Assembly (NCBI GenBank): GCA_002746415.1
Contig: NVXD01000004.1
Location: 62,001 to 126,000 of the forward strand
Direction: 5' to 3'
From: Flavobacteriaceae bacterium
GTDB taxonomy: Bacteria > Bacteroidota > Bacteroidia > Flavobacteriales > Flavobacteriaceae
DNA: 64,000 nucleotides
Numbering within the stretch: the stretch's first letter is position 1; each line of letters opens with the position of its first letter. The notes below the pieces were generated by a model. That model was not told the DNA's origin and made no database searches. It saw only the letters and a program-made list of their open reading frames with translations. Made by a program: the position numbers and the translations under genes. Below are positions 43,927 through 51,640 of the stretch, one piece after another.

Positions 43927-44664
43927 TACACCCTTCTCTAGTTCACATAAAATAGTTTCCCGAACTTCCTCTCTCAGTGTTAATTTGTCTTCTTCGCATA
44001 AGATTCCCGTTTCAACAAATGCGTGCACCTTGACTCTTAAAACTCCTGGGCAGCCGCTTAAAAACGTAAAAGGTAAGCGTTTTTTATTGTCATAAAATGT
44101 GATTGGCACTATTGGGATTTTATGTGCAATTGCCATTTTAAAAGCTCCCTCTTTAAATTTATCCAAAATAAGCGTCTCATCTGGCACACCTCCTTCAGGG
44201 AAAATACAGATACTGGATCCCTCATTCAATCTTTTTTGAGCCCTTCTATATACGCCAACTCTACTTCTACTACTCTCTCTATCTACCAAAATACAAACTC
44301 GTTTGTAGAAAAATCCAAAGACCGGAATTTTTACCAATTCTTTTTTTCCAACAAAGACAAATGGGGTTTTGCTCACTTTTAGCATCAGCATAATATCCAA
44401 CATGCTTGTATGATTAGCTACAAGCATATAACTCTTTCCTTTTTCTAACTTTTGCTCCCATTCAATTTTTGGGAAACACCCCATGCCGTACAATATAAAC
44501 TTAGCCCAAATATTCCTAGCCAACCAAAAAAATTGTGGGTATGTCCTTTCTGATATTGAAAAAATAAATAGAAACGGGAAAATTAATAAAATAGGTATGG
44601 CAACCAATAAATAGAACCAAATACGGTAAATAACATGCCCTATGTGCCTAAAAAAATTTTGCAT
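43918..44664 (-). CDS. plsC: 1-acyl-sn-glycerol-3-phosphate acyltransferase
   Basis: 248 residues, PlsC/LPLAT family. Adds the second acyl chain to lysophosphatidic acid at the inner membrane. One or two N-terminal membrane segments (WFYLLVAIPILLIFPFLFIF), then motif I NHTSMLDIML (H-x4-D), motif II VGKKELVKIPVFGFFYKRVC, motif III FPEGGVPDE and motif IV VPITF. All catalytic residues present. The ATG at 44664 is preceded by TACTTTTG at 44670-44677 (minus), so the mRNA is probably leaderless. Divergent from trpS. Confidence 0.93.
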   Translation of the reverse strand: MQNFFRHIGHVIYRIWFYLLVAIPILLIFPFLFIFSISERTYPQFFWLARNIWAKFILYGMGCFPKIEWEQKLEKGKSYMLVANHTSMLDIMLMLKVSKTPFVFVGKKELVKIPVFGFFYKRVCILVDRESSRSRVGVYRRAQKRLNEGSSICIFPEGGVPDETLILDKFKEGAFKMAIAHKIPIVPITFYDNKKRLPFTFLSGCPGVLRVKVHAFVETGILCEEDKLTLREEVRETILCELEKGVKK

Positions 44665-44669
44665 TATAT

Positions 44670-44677
44670 CAAAAGTA
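44670..44677 (-). promoter_or_regulatory. plsC -7 promoter element TACTTTTG
   Basis: Exact TAnnTTTG match on the minus strand ending five bases before the plsC ATG, predicting a leaderless or near-leaderless mRNA. Confidence 0.5.
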
Positions 44678-44707
44678 AGAATTTCAAAAGGTTTTTATGA
44701 TTTCTAT

Positions 44708-44715
44708 TACCTTTG
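44708..44715 (+). promoter_or_regulatory. trpS -7 promoter element TACCTTTG
   Basis: Exact TAnnTTTG match, 23 bp upstream of the trpS ATG; back to back with the plsC element 30 bp to the left, a divergent promoter pair. Confidence 0.5.
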
Positions 44716-44738
44716 CTTCACTTACATTAAAATAATAA

Positions 44739-45707
44739 ATGGCTAGAATCTTAACAGGAGTACAAAGTACGGGAACTCCACATTTGGGAAATATTTTGGG
44801 AGCAATACTACCTGCTATACAAATGGCAGCGAACCCTAAAAACGAATCTTTTCTTTTTATAGCGGACATGCACTCGCTCACACAAATAAAAGAAGGAGCA
44901 ATTTTACGCAACAATACATATGCCACAGCTGCCACATGGCTGGCGTTTGGTCTGGATATTGAAAAATCCGTTTTCTATAGGCAAAGTGATGTGCCACAGG
45001 TAACTGAACTGTCTTGGTATTTAAGTTGTTTCTTTCCTTATCAAAGACTAACGCTTGCTCATTCTTTTAAAGACAAGGCCGATAGATTAGAAGATGTGAA
45101 TGCAGGTTTGTTTAGCTACCCCATGCTTATGGCTGCAGATATTTTATTATATGATGCCGAAATAGTACCTGTAGGCAAGGATCAATTGCAACATATAGAG
45201 ATGACTCGGGATGTTGCTTCTCGTTTTCATGCACAATTAGGCGAAACCTTTGTCTTGCCAGAAGCCAAAGTCCAAGAAGGCACTATGTATGTTCCTGGAA
45301 CCGATGGTGGAAAAATGAGTAAAAGTCAAGGTAATATCATTGATATTTTTCAAACTGATAAAAAACTACGCAAGCAGATTATGGGTATCCAGACGGATAG
45401 CACCCCTATGGAAGACCCTAAAGATCCAACCAACGACAATGTGTTTGCCCTATATAAAATTTTAGCTTCAGTTGAGGAAATTGAGGAAATGAGTGCCAAC
45501 TATTTGGTAGGAAATTATGGTTATGGACATGCTAAGCAAGCTTTATATGAAGTAATTGTTAGGCAATTCTCCGAAGCTAGAGAAAAGTTTGATTATTATA
45601 TGAACAACCTCAACGAGATAGATGAAGCTTTAACTTTTGGTGCTGAAAAAGCTAAAAAAGTGGCCAATGAGGTGTTGGAAAGAGTACGAGCTAAGGTTGG
45701 GTATTAA
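44739..45707 (+). CDS. trpS: Tryptophanyl-tRNA synthetase
   Basis: 322 residues. Charges tRNA-Trp. Class I signatures: the HIGH motif appears as TGVQSTGTPHLGNILGAI and the KMSKS loop as GGKMSKSQGNIID; QLQHIEMTRDVASRF and YPMLMAADILLYDAEIVPVG are conserved. Length is typical. Divergent from plsC; the downstream 324-bp gap carries repeats and no obvious terminator. Confidence 0.97.
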   Translation: MARILTGVQSTGTPHLGNILGAILPAIQMAANPKNESFLFIADMHSLTQIKEGAILRNNTYATAATWLAFGLDIEKSVFYRQSDVPQVTELSWYLSCFFPYQRLTLAHSFKDKADRLEDVNAGLFSYPMLMAADILLYDAEIVPVGKDQLQHIEMTRDVASRFHAQLGETFVLPEAKVQEGTMYVPGTDGGKMSKSQGNIIDIFQTDKKLRKQIMGIQTDSTPMEDPKDPTNDNVFALYKILASVEEIEEMSANYLVGNYGYGHAKQALYEVIVRQFSEAREKFDYYMNNLNEIDEALTFGAEKAKKVANEVLERVRAKVGY

Positions 45708-46031
45708 TTTTAACTCAATAGACTTTCCAATTTGTTTTTTATTCACTGCTAATACCTTCATTTGAGTGCAATAAAGATTTATAAAAGTCTTTTATCGTTA
45801 AAATACCATTTTTATTAACTCTTAACTCTTTAAAAAGGGAATTACAAACTGGCTGGTTTGTGAAATATGGATTCCTGCCTACGCAGGAATGACAAAAAAA
45901 GTACTTTTTTTAAGGTTATTCCTTAAAAATGAACCGAAGGTGATGTTAGTGCTTTTGGTTTTAACTATATCTGAGACCTTTCGACTCCAGTCGAGGTAAC
46001 CAATCATTAATACGTTACAATTCAGCCTTTT
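45708..46031. other. 324-bp intergenic region with palindromic repeats
   Basis: Between convergent trpS and dprA. Contains a REP-type hairpin (45871-45890), the perfect palindrome A7-GTAC-T7 (45894-45911), a small AAGG/CCTT hairpin just after it and a CGACTCCAGTCG inverted repeat near 45983. No coding sequence seen. Confidence 0.6.
45871..45893. repeat. REP-like palindrome with GGAATGACA head
   Basis: ATTCCTGC, loop CTAC, GCAGGAAT, then GACA. Shares the GGAATGACA head with the elements at 33917-33983, 57223-57230 and 58109-58168. Confidence 0.7.
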
Positions 46032-47135
46032 TTATATAGCCTCAAATAATTTTCCTGGTAACGGACGTATCACCCCCTTCATTTCCATATTTAATAAAGT
46101 AACAGATACTTTATAAATTGGAAGCTTACAGTCCAATGCAATCATATCCAAAAGCTGTTTTCCACCTTTTTGCAAATAACCATATATGTTTTTCTCATCT
46201 CCATCCAATTCAACAAACAATTGCTTTTGTATTGTTTCCTTCTTTTTTTCGGCTACGTCCCAATTCAACAAATAAATTAAATCTGCAGCAGATGTCAACA
46301 TATGTGCTTTTTGTTGTTTAATGAGGTTATTACACCCTACACTATATTTATCACCAGCACGTCCCGGAACCGCAAAAACATCCCTGTCATAACTATTGGC
46401 AATATCGGCAGTTACTAAACTGCCGCCTTTTTCGGCAGATTCTACTACAATAGTCGCTTCCGCTATTCCTGCAATGATGCGGTTTCGTTTTAAAAAATTT
46501 TCCCGCGCTGGATTACTATTACTCCAGAATTCAGTGAAAAAACCCCCATTTCTCTCTATCTCAGAAACATATTTAGAATGTACCTTTGGGTATATTTGAT
46601 TAAAGCCGTGTGCTAAACAACCTATAGTCTGGAGTCCATGTTTTACTGCCGCTTTTTGGATACATATATCTACTCCATAGGCAAAACCACTAACAATAAT
46701 AGGGTTTAGAGGCGCTAAATCTTCAATCAGTTTTTCGCAAAATGCCGTTCCATAACTTGTGACATTCCTTGTTCCTACTACACTCACAATTTTTCGCTCC
46801 TTCAAATCAATATTCCCTTTTTTAAAAAATAAAATAGGCCCATCAATACAATGTTTTAAATAATTAGGGTAATCCATATCCATAAAATAACTGTAGGACA
46901 CTTCATTTTTCTGAATATATTGATATTCATTTTCTGCAGCTTCCAAATGTTCACCATCAAATAATCCCCGAAGTGTATAAGCCCCTATACCACTGATTTT
47001 TAATAAGTTTTTCGTTTTATCTTGAAAAATAGCCAATGGACTGCCGCAATGAGAAATAAGTTTTTTAGCCGTAACGTCCCCAACATTAGGGATATTTTGC
47101 AGTCTTAAGACTGCAATTAATTCATCTTTAGTCAT
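46032..47135 (-). CDS. dprA: DNA-processing protein DprA
   Basis: 367 residues. Loads RecA on incoming single-stranded DNA during natural transformation. The N-terminal helix-hairpin-helix region LRLQNIPNVGDVTAKKLISH is followed by the Rossmann-like DprA domain: VSVVGTRNVTSYGTAFCEKL, IVSGFAYGVDICIQKAAVKH and AGIAEATIVVESAEKGGSLVTA, which are the defining motifs. A C-terminal winged-helix-like domain follows (LLDMIALDCKLPIYKVSVTL). Present and intact, suggesting competence genes are maintained. Divergent from the HU/SPOR gene. Confidence 0.94.
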   Translation of the reverse strand: MTKDELIAVLRLQNIPNVGDVTAKKLISHCGSPLAIFQDKTKNLLKISGIGAYTLRGLFDGEHLEAAENEYQYIQKNEVSYSYFMDMDYPNYLKHCIDGPILFFKKGNIDLKERKIVSVVGTRNVTSYGTAFCEKLIEDLAPLNPIIVSGFAYGVDICIQKAAVKHGLQTIGCLAHGFNQIYPKVHSKYVSEIERNGGFFTEFWSNSNPARENFLKRNRIIAGIAEATIVVESAEKGGSLVTADIANSYDRDVFAVPGRAGDKYSVGCNNLIKQQKAHMLTSAADLIYLLNWDVAEKKKETIQKQLFVELDGDEKNIYGYLQKGGKQLLDMIALDCKLPIYKVSVTLLNMEMKGVIRPLPGKLFEAI

Positions 47136-47245
47136 TTAAAAAATCTTAACTGAATACTCCAAATTACATAAATTAGAATGTTAATAAAAAGTTAGCTGAC
47201 TTATTTTATTCATTCAGTTTTTTTGCAATATTTGCTATAGAACCT

Positions 47246-48223
47246 ATGGAAAAATATATAGCTGATTTATTGTATCGATATAATTGTGTAACAGTACCAA
47301 AATTGGGTGCTTTTCTCACACAAAAGAAATCCGCGTATATCCTTGAAAACTCAAATTCTTTTTACCCTCCTAGTAAAGAACTTTCTTTTAACGAACAAGT
47401 AGTATCCAATGATGGGCTTTTAGTTTCCTATATGGCCGAAGTTGAGAAAACTTCATATGAGGAAATGCTCCAACATGTAGAAAGTTGTGTTGATGAGTGG
47501 AAAAAGCAATTGAATAAAGGGGAAAGGCTTCTATTGCCAAATATTGGTGATATGTGGTTGAATGAAGAAGGTAAACTTCAGTTTCAGCCTACGCAACTTG
47601 TGAATTATTTAACGGCTTCCTATGGATTGAACTCTTTTGTTTCCACACCTGTAATAAGAGAAGTCTTAAAAGAGGAAGTTGTGGCATTAGAAGAACGTAT
47701 CCCATTTATCATTACTCCAGAAAGAAGAGAAGAGACCAGCACTTCTTTTAGGCCATATTTAAAATATGCTGCCGTTGTTTTGTTATCACTTTCATTAGGG
47801 TTTACTGGTTTTCAATTCTATAAAAATAATATTGGCAACCCACAAGTGGCTAGACAAGATGCAAAGGAAGAAGTTATCAGGAATATCCAAGAGGCCACTT
47901 TTTTTAATACCCGCCCAATGGAATTGTCTCCTTTGACCATTGAAGCCAGTAAAAAAAATGAGCTCAAAGTTGCGGTTGCACCAATAAAAGGGCAAAAAGT
48001 TCATCATATTGTGGCAGGAGCTTTCCGTATTGAGGCAAATGCCTCTAAAAAAGTACTGCAGTTACGTGATAAAGGGTATAATGCCGCATATATAGGTGTT
48101 AATGCACATGGCCTGCACCAAATAAGCTATGACCGCTTTACTGATGCTAAAGAGGCATTGCAGTTCCTTAGAGAAATTAAAAGAATCGAATCCAAAGATG
48201 CTTGGATGTTGTCTGTAAAATAA
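47246..48223 (+). CDS. HU/CCDC81-like and SPOR-domain membrane protein
   Basis: 325 residues. The N-terminal ~110 residues (YIADLLYRYNCVTVPKLGAF, PNIGDMWLNEEGKLQFQP) match the Bacteroidetes HU-CCDC81-type domain, a cytoplasmic HU-like fold. A single membrane helix follows (YAAVVLLSLSLGFTGFQFY, about residues 173-191), and the C-terminal ~75 residues form a SPOR domain (VHHIVAGAFRIEANASKKVL to KDAWMLSVK) that binds denuded peptidoglycan at division sites. Predicted topology: cytoplasm, one helix, periplasmic SPOR. A likely cell-division or septum protein that could link nucleoid and septum; that link is inferred. Confidence 0.85.
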   Translation: MEKYIADLLYRYNCVTVPKLGAFLTQKKSAYILENSNSFYPPSKELSFNEQVVSNDGLLVSYMAEVEKTSYEEMLQHVESCVDEWKKQLNKGERLLLPNIGDMWLNEEGKLQFQPTQLVNYLTASYGLNSFVSTPVIREVLKEEVVALEERIPFIITPERREETSTSFRPYLKYAAVVLLSLSLGFTGFQFYKNNIGNPQVARQDAKEEVIRNIQEATFFNTRPMELSPLTIEASKKNELKVAVAPIKGQKVHHIVAGAFRIEANASKKVLQLRDKGYNAAYIGVNAHGLHQISYDRFTDAKEALQFLREIKRIESKDAWMLSVK

Positions 48224-48293
48224 TACCGCATATCCGATTGTAATACCCGTATTTTCAATTAGTTATATTTTTTTTGTACCTTATAACTAAAAT

Positions 48294-48872
48294 ATGGTGG
48301 TTATGTATACCGCTTGCTTTAATGCTTTAAAAGAAAGAAGCTCTCTAAGCCAAACTACATTAGCAGAGCTGTCTAACCATTGCAATTCCCATACCTACAA
48401 TAAAGAATCATTTATATTGAAACACAACGATGTTTGCAAACATATCTATTATGTTGAAAAAGGACTTGTTCGCATTTTTTATTATAAAAAGAACAAGGAA
48501 ATTACTGAGTGGTTTGCCCCAAGCAACAGTTTTTGTTTTTCCATTGTTAGTTATTTTGATGCCAAACCAAGTAATCTAATAATAGAGTGTTTGGAAAAAA
48601 GCAAGTTGGTAATGCTTTCTAAAAAAGGGCTTGATAAATTGACAAAAACCAATCTTGAAATAGCCAATTTACTTAACGTAATGCTTTCTGAATCTTTGAA
48701 AATGTCACAAAAACGAATGTACAATCTTCATTTTCAAACTGCCAAACAGCGGTATGAAAACTTATTTGAAAATAAACCTGAAATTCTCAAAACAGTTCCC
48801 TTACAATACATTGCGTCTTACCTTGGCATATCAGCTGAAACATTGAGTAGGATTAGAGCAAAAATTTCTTGA
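48294..48872 (+). CDS. Crp/Fnr-family transcriptional regulator
   Basis: 192 residues. The cNMP-binding-type beta-roll (KESFILKHNDVCKHIYYVEK, GLVRIFYYKKNKEITEWFAP) is followed by the dimer helix (NLEIANLLNVMLSESLKMSQ) and a winged HTH with recognition helix (VPLQYIASYLGISAETLSRI RAKIS). No Fe-S cysteine cluster of the FNR type is present (C35 and C47 only near the roll). Ligand unknown. Its stop codon lies inside the perfect palindrome CTTGACAATTGTCAAG (48868-48883), which fits a Crp/Fnr operator. No close same-strand partner; monocistronic. Confidence 0.88.
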   Translation: MVVMYTACFNALKERSSLSQTTLAELSNHCNSHTYNKESFILKHNDVCKHIYYVEKGLVRIFYYKKNKEITEWFAPSNSFCFSIVSYFDAKPSNLIIECLEKSKLVMLSKKGLDKLTKTNLEIANLLNVMLSESLKMSQKRMYNLHFQTAKQRYENLFENKPEILKTVPLQYIASYLGISAETLSRIRAKIS

Positions 48873-48883
48873 CAATTGTCAAG
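48868..48883. promoter_or_regulatory. Palindromic Crp/Fnr-type site overlapping a stop codon
   Basis: CTTGACAATTGTCAAG is a perfect 16-bp palindrome and matches the FNR/CRP half-site form TTGAC-N4-GTCAA. It overlaps the stop of the Crp/Fnr gene and is 200 bp upstream of the thioesterase promoter. No U-tract follows, so it is a poor terminator. Confidence 0.45.
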
Positions 48884-49077
48884 TGTAATTCCCTTATTAT
48901 TCTTGAGATTTGCGACTTCTTTTCTTATAAAGAATTTTGTTGCTAGGCATGGTTACCTCTAAGGGTAATATGTTGTTGAAAAATGAAGGGTAACTTGCCT
49001 GTGCAGCATCTAAAATTTGGATTTTTACAAAAAATTCACTTCACAACTCAAATTCTTCAGACTCATATTAATACTCG

Positions 49078-49085
49078 TATCTTTG
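49078..49085 (+). promoter_or_regulatory. Thioesterase -7 promoter element TATCTTTG
   Basis: Exact TAnnTTTG match. The predicted transcription start (about 49090) is downstream of the ATGs at 49017 and 49086, so translation most likely starts at the ATG at 49101. Confidence 0.5.
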
Positions 49086-49100
49086 ATGAAAAAGTTAGAT

Positions 49101-49610
49101 ATGCAGTCCAAAACACCTAGTCAATCTAGAACAACAATGACCGATATGGTGCTCCCCAGCGAAACCAATTCCTTAAACAAATTATTTGGTGGAGAATTAT
49201 TAGCAAGAATGGACAGAGCGGCTAGTATTGCTGCCAGTAGGCATAGTAAATCTATAACAGTGACTGCTTCTGTGAACCATGTTGCTTTTAATATGCCTGT
49301 TCCCTTAGGAAGCGTTGTGACTGTTGAAGCCAAGGTTTCCAGAGCATTTACAACTTCTATGGAAGTTTATATTGATGTTTGGATGGAAGATGTAAATGGT
49401 GGTAAGTTCAAGGCCAATGAAGCCATTTATACTTTTGTTGCTGTTGATGATAGTGGAAAACCAACCAAAGTACCAGCACTTTCTCCTGAAACTGAGCTGG
49501 AAAAGGAGCGATTTGCTGCAGCTTTACGAAGAAAACAACTTAGTCTTGTCTTGGCGGGTAAAATGAAGCCTAATGATGCCACAGAGCTTAGGGCGTTGTT
49601 TATGGGATAG
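49101..49610 (+). CDS. Acyl-CoA thioesterase (hotdog fold)
   Basis: 169 residues from the ATG at 49101 (MQSKTPSQSRTTMTDMVLPS), chosen because a -7 promoter element ends at 49085 and because the family is about 160-170 residues long. Conserved BACH/YciA-type features: VLPSETNSLNKLFGGELLARMDRAASIAA (substrate helix with the catalytic Asp/Asn neighbourhood), SVNHVAFNMPVPLGSVVTVEAKV and IYTFVAVDDSGKPTKVP. It hydrolyses acyl-CoA to free acid and CoA in the cytoplasm; chain-length preference unknown. It is convergent with the envC-like gene. Confidence 0.9.
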   Translation: MQSKTPSQSRTTMTDMVLPSETNSLNKLFGGELLARMDRAASIAASRHSKSITVTASVNHVAFNMPVPLGSVVTVEAKVSRAFTTSMEVYIDVWMEDVNGGKFKANEAIYTFVAVDDSGKPTKVPALSPETELEKERFAAALRRKQLSLVLAGKMKPNDATELRALFMG

Positions 49611-49614
49611 CATA

Positions 49615-50841
49615 TTACAACTGATAGATCCATTCTTCTGGGTTCAATTTAGTGGTATCCCTATATAAATAGAATTTTAATTGAGTCCGACCGTTGGACC
49701 GATTGGTGTTTATTTCTCCTAATTCTTCTTTTGCTATTACTGTATCACCCTTTTTTACATATAAATTGGACAAGTTGTAATATGTACTGATAAAATTCCC
49801 ATGCTTTATCTGTACCCCCTTATTTCCACCCGGAATTGCTAAAATAGCTATAACTTCACCTTCAAAAACAGCACGTGCCTTTGCCCCTTCATCTGTTGCT
49901 ATGATTACTCCATTGTTTTGGTGTTTTATGCCTGGGTATACAGCATCACTATACACACCAAAACCCTTGCTTTTTATTCCTTTTTCTACTGGCCAAATAA
50001 GCTTGCCCTTGTTGGCGATAAAATTATTGGCCACTATAGTGGCTTCTGGTGTTAATGCAAATGTATTCCGGTTTGTGGTGTTGCCAGACTCTCTGTTGGA
50101 TGCAACAATGGCATTTCTAATTAGTTTTTCTATTTGTTGATCAATCTTACGCGCTTCACGCCTTTTTTTCTGGATTGCAGAAGCATATTTACTTTCATTG
50201 GATCTAATGGATCTCAACAGGGTTTTTTGCGTTTGCATTTCCTTAGATAGCTGGCGCTTAATTTTTAAATTTTCAGCAACTAATATTTCCTTTTCCTTTC
50301 GCTGTGCAGTGAGCCCTATATTTAAGCTGGCAAGTTGATCCGTTTTCGAAAGAATTTGTTCCCCTTGTTCCTTTCTATAGTCTGTATACTGTTTCATATA
50401 CTGAAAACGCTTAAAAGCCTGAAAAAAATCATCCGAAGACAACAAGAACATTAATCTACTCTGCTGGGATTTATTTTGATAAGATTTTTGAATCATATTA
50501 GCATATTCTTCCTTAAGGGATTTTAGATCTTCCCTTAATTTGGATATGCTCCTGATGTTTGTATTAATTTGCCGGTTCAACAAGTTGGATTGCTGATTTG
50601 TAACACGAATTAATTGCTGACTCACATTTATTTTGTGATCCAAAGCGTCCATTTGATCCAAAACACTGCCTTTTTCTTTTTTTTCAGCAAATAAAAGTCG
50701 GTTTATATCCCTAATCTCATTTTGAAGTTGCGTCCTTTTTGCTTCCAAGGCCCTTTGTTCATTGGTCTGGGAATAACTAGGCGCATTAAAAAATAATGTA
50801 ACAAGCAATATAAAAATGAAATAAAGCTCTTTATTTTTCAT
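49615..50841 (-). CDS. EnvC-like murein hydrolase activator (degenerate LytM domain)
   Basis: 408 residues. Signal peptide (MKNKELYFIFILLVTLFFNA) then about 200 residues of coiled coil (from RALEAKRTQLQNEIRDINRL) and a C-terminal M23/LytM fold (GIKSKGFGVYSDAVYPGIKH to LNPEEWIYQL). The zinc ligands of active M23 enzymes are missing: the first motif reads KHQNNGVII without the usual Asp, and the second HxH is replaced by KFYLY. This is the EnvC pattern: no hydrolase activity, but activation of cell-separating amidases. Final gene of an operon starting at the flippase, 1 bp from the DUF4292 gene. Confidence 0.85.
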   Translation of the reverse strand: MKNKELYFIFILLVTLFFNAPSYSQTNEQRALEAKRTQLQNEIRDINRLLFAEKKEKGSVLDQMDALDHKINVSQQLIRVTNQQSNLLNRQINTNIRSISKLREDLKSLKEEYANMIQKSYQNKSQQSRLMFLLSSDDFFQAFKRFQYMKQYTDYRKEQGEQILSKTDQLASLNIGLTAQRKEKEILVAENLKIKRQLSKEMQTQKTLLRSIRSNESKYASAIQKKRREARKIDQQIEKLIRNAIVASNRESGNTTNRNTFALTPEATIVANNFIANKGKLIWPVEKGIKSKGFGVYSDAVYPGIKHQNNGVIIATDEGAKARAVFEGEVIAILAIPGGNKGVQIKHGNFISTYYNLSNLYVKKGDTVIAKEELGEINTNRSNGRTQLKFYLYRDTTKLNPEEWIYQL

Positions 50842-50842
50842 C

Positions 50843-51631
50843 TTACTTTAGTGCAATTTCTTTAAAACCTTTCGGTATTTTATATGGAAAATTCATGGTT
50901 CTATTGAACACAATGTTTCTATATTCTATTTCAATTGTAGTTTGCTCATCGTCTTGTATTGCTACAATGTTTATTTCATTAGGAAATACTTTCTTATCTA
51001 TTATTTGATAGGTTTTATACCTTATTTCAAGTAATCTATTCTCCCATGGTTGCGCAATTTGCTGCGTGGCCATTTTAAAATTTTGTGGTTCAATTTGAAA
51101 CAATGTTTTAAAAAGCTCCCGAACTTCTTTAGGTTTTAATTCATACTTGTTATCTCCACTGATGGTAGTATCATATTTCTCCGTTCTTAAATCAAAAATA
51201 GCGTGTCCAAGTAAGAGGTTTTGAATTTTTTCAAAATCCAATTCAGTGCCTAATAAATTACTTAGGTATGTAAAATTGCCATCAAAATATTGGTTTTCCA
51301 TTTTATTATAAAAAGAAACCCTGTCTGGTGTAATATAGACTTTAACAATTCCCAAAGGGGCACTGAACCATATTGCTTTGTCTTTTTCCATCCGCAAACT
51401 AACGCTGATTCCCTTAGAAGATACACCATCAGAATAATCAATCCTCATTTTGCCTGAAATAGTTTTGTAATTTAATTGACTACTATAATGATTTTTAATG
51501 ATTTTTTTTGACGAGAGACTTTCATCAACATTACCATTGGTAATTATTTTATTGGTTTTACATGAAAGCACCAAAAGCACAACAAGAAAGGGCACTATTT
51601 TTCTAAGCATTGTTTTAAGGAATTTGTTCAT
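50843..51631 (-). CDS. DUF4292 lipoprotein
   Basis: 262 residues. The N-terminus LRKIVPFLVVLLVLSCKTNK is a lipoprotein signal, so it should be anchored in the outer membrane. The rest matches the DUF4292 pattern found next to EnvC-like peptidases in Flavobacteriaceae: YKTISGKMRIDYSDGVSSKG, RMEKDKAIWFSAPLGIVKVY, RVSFYNKMENQYFDGNFTYL. The fold suggests a LolA/LolB-like beta-baseplate, which would fit lipoprotein handling, but that is an inference. Either the ATG at 51631 or at 51610 could be used; the second gives a tidier signal peptide. Between the TPR and EnvC-like genes. Confidence 0.82.
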   Translation of the reverse strand: MNKFLKTMLRKIVPFLVVLLVLSCKTNKIITNGNVDESLSSKKIIKNHYSSQLNYKTISGKMRIDYSDGVSSKGISVSLRMEKDKAIWFSAPLGIVKVYITPDRVSFYNKMENQYFDGNFTYLSNLLGTELDFEKIQNLLLGHAIFDLRTEKYDTTISGDNKYELKPKEVRELFKTLFQIEPQNFKMATQQIAQPWENRLLEIRYKTYQIIDKKVFPNEINIVAIQDDEQTTIEIEYRNIVFNRTMNFPYKIPKGFKEIALK

Positions 51632-51640
51632 CCAGCTATG

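Noticed and set aside
48868-48883. Palindrome read as a terminator of the Crp/Fnr gene
   Set aside because: Only short pairing without loop and no U-tract; it fits a protein-binding site better.
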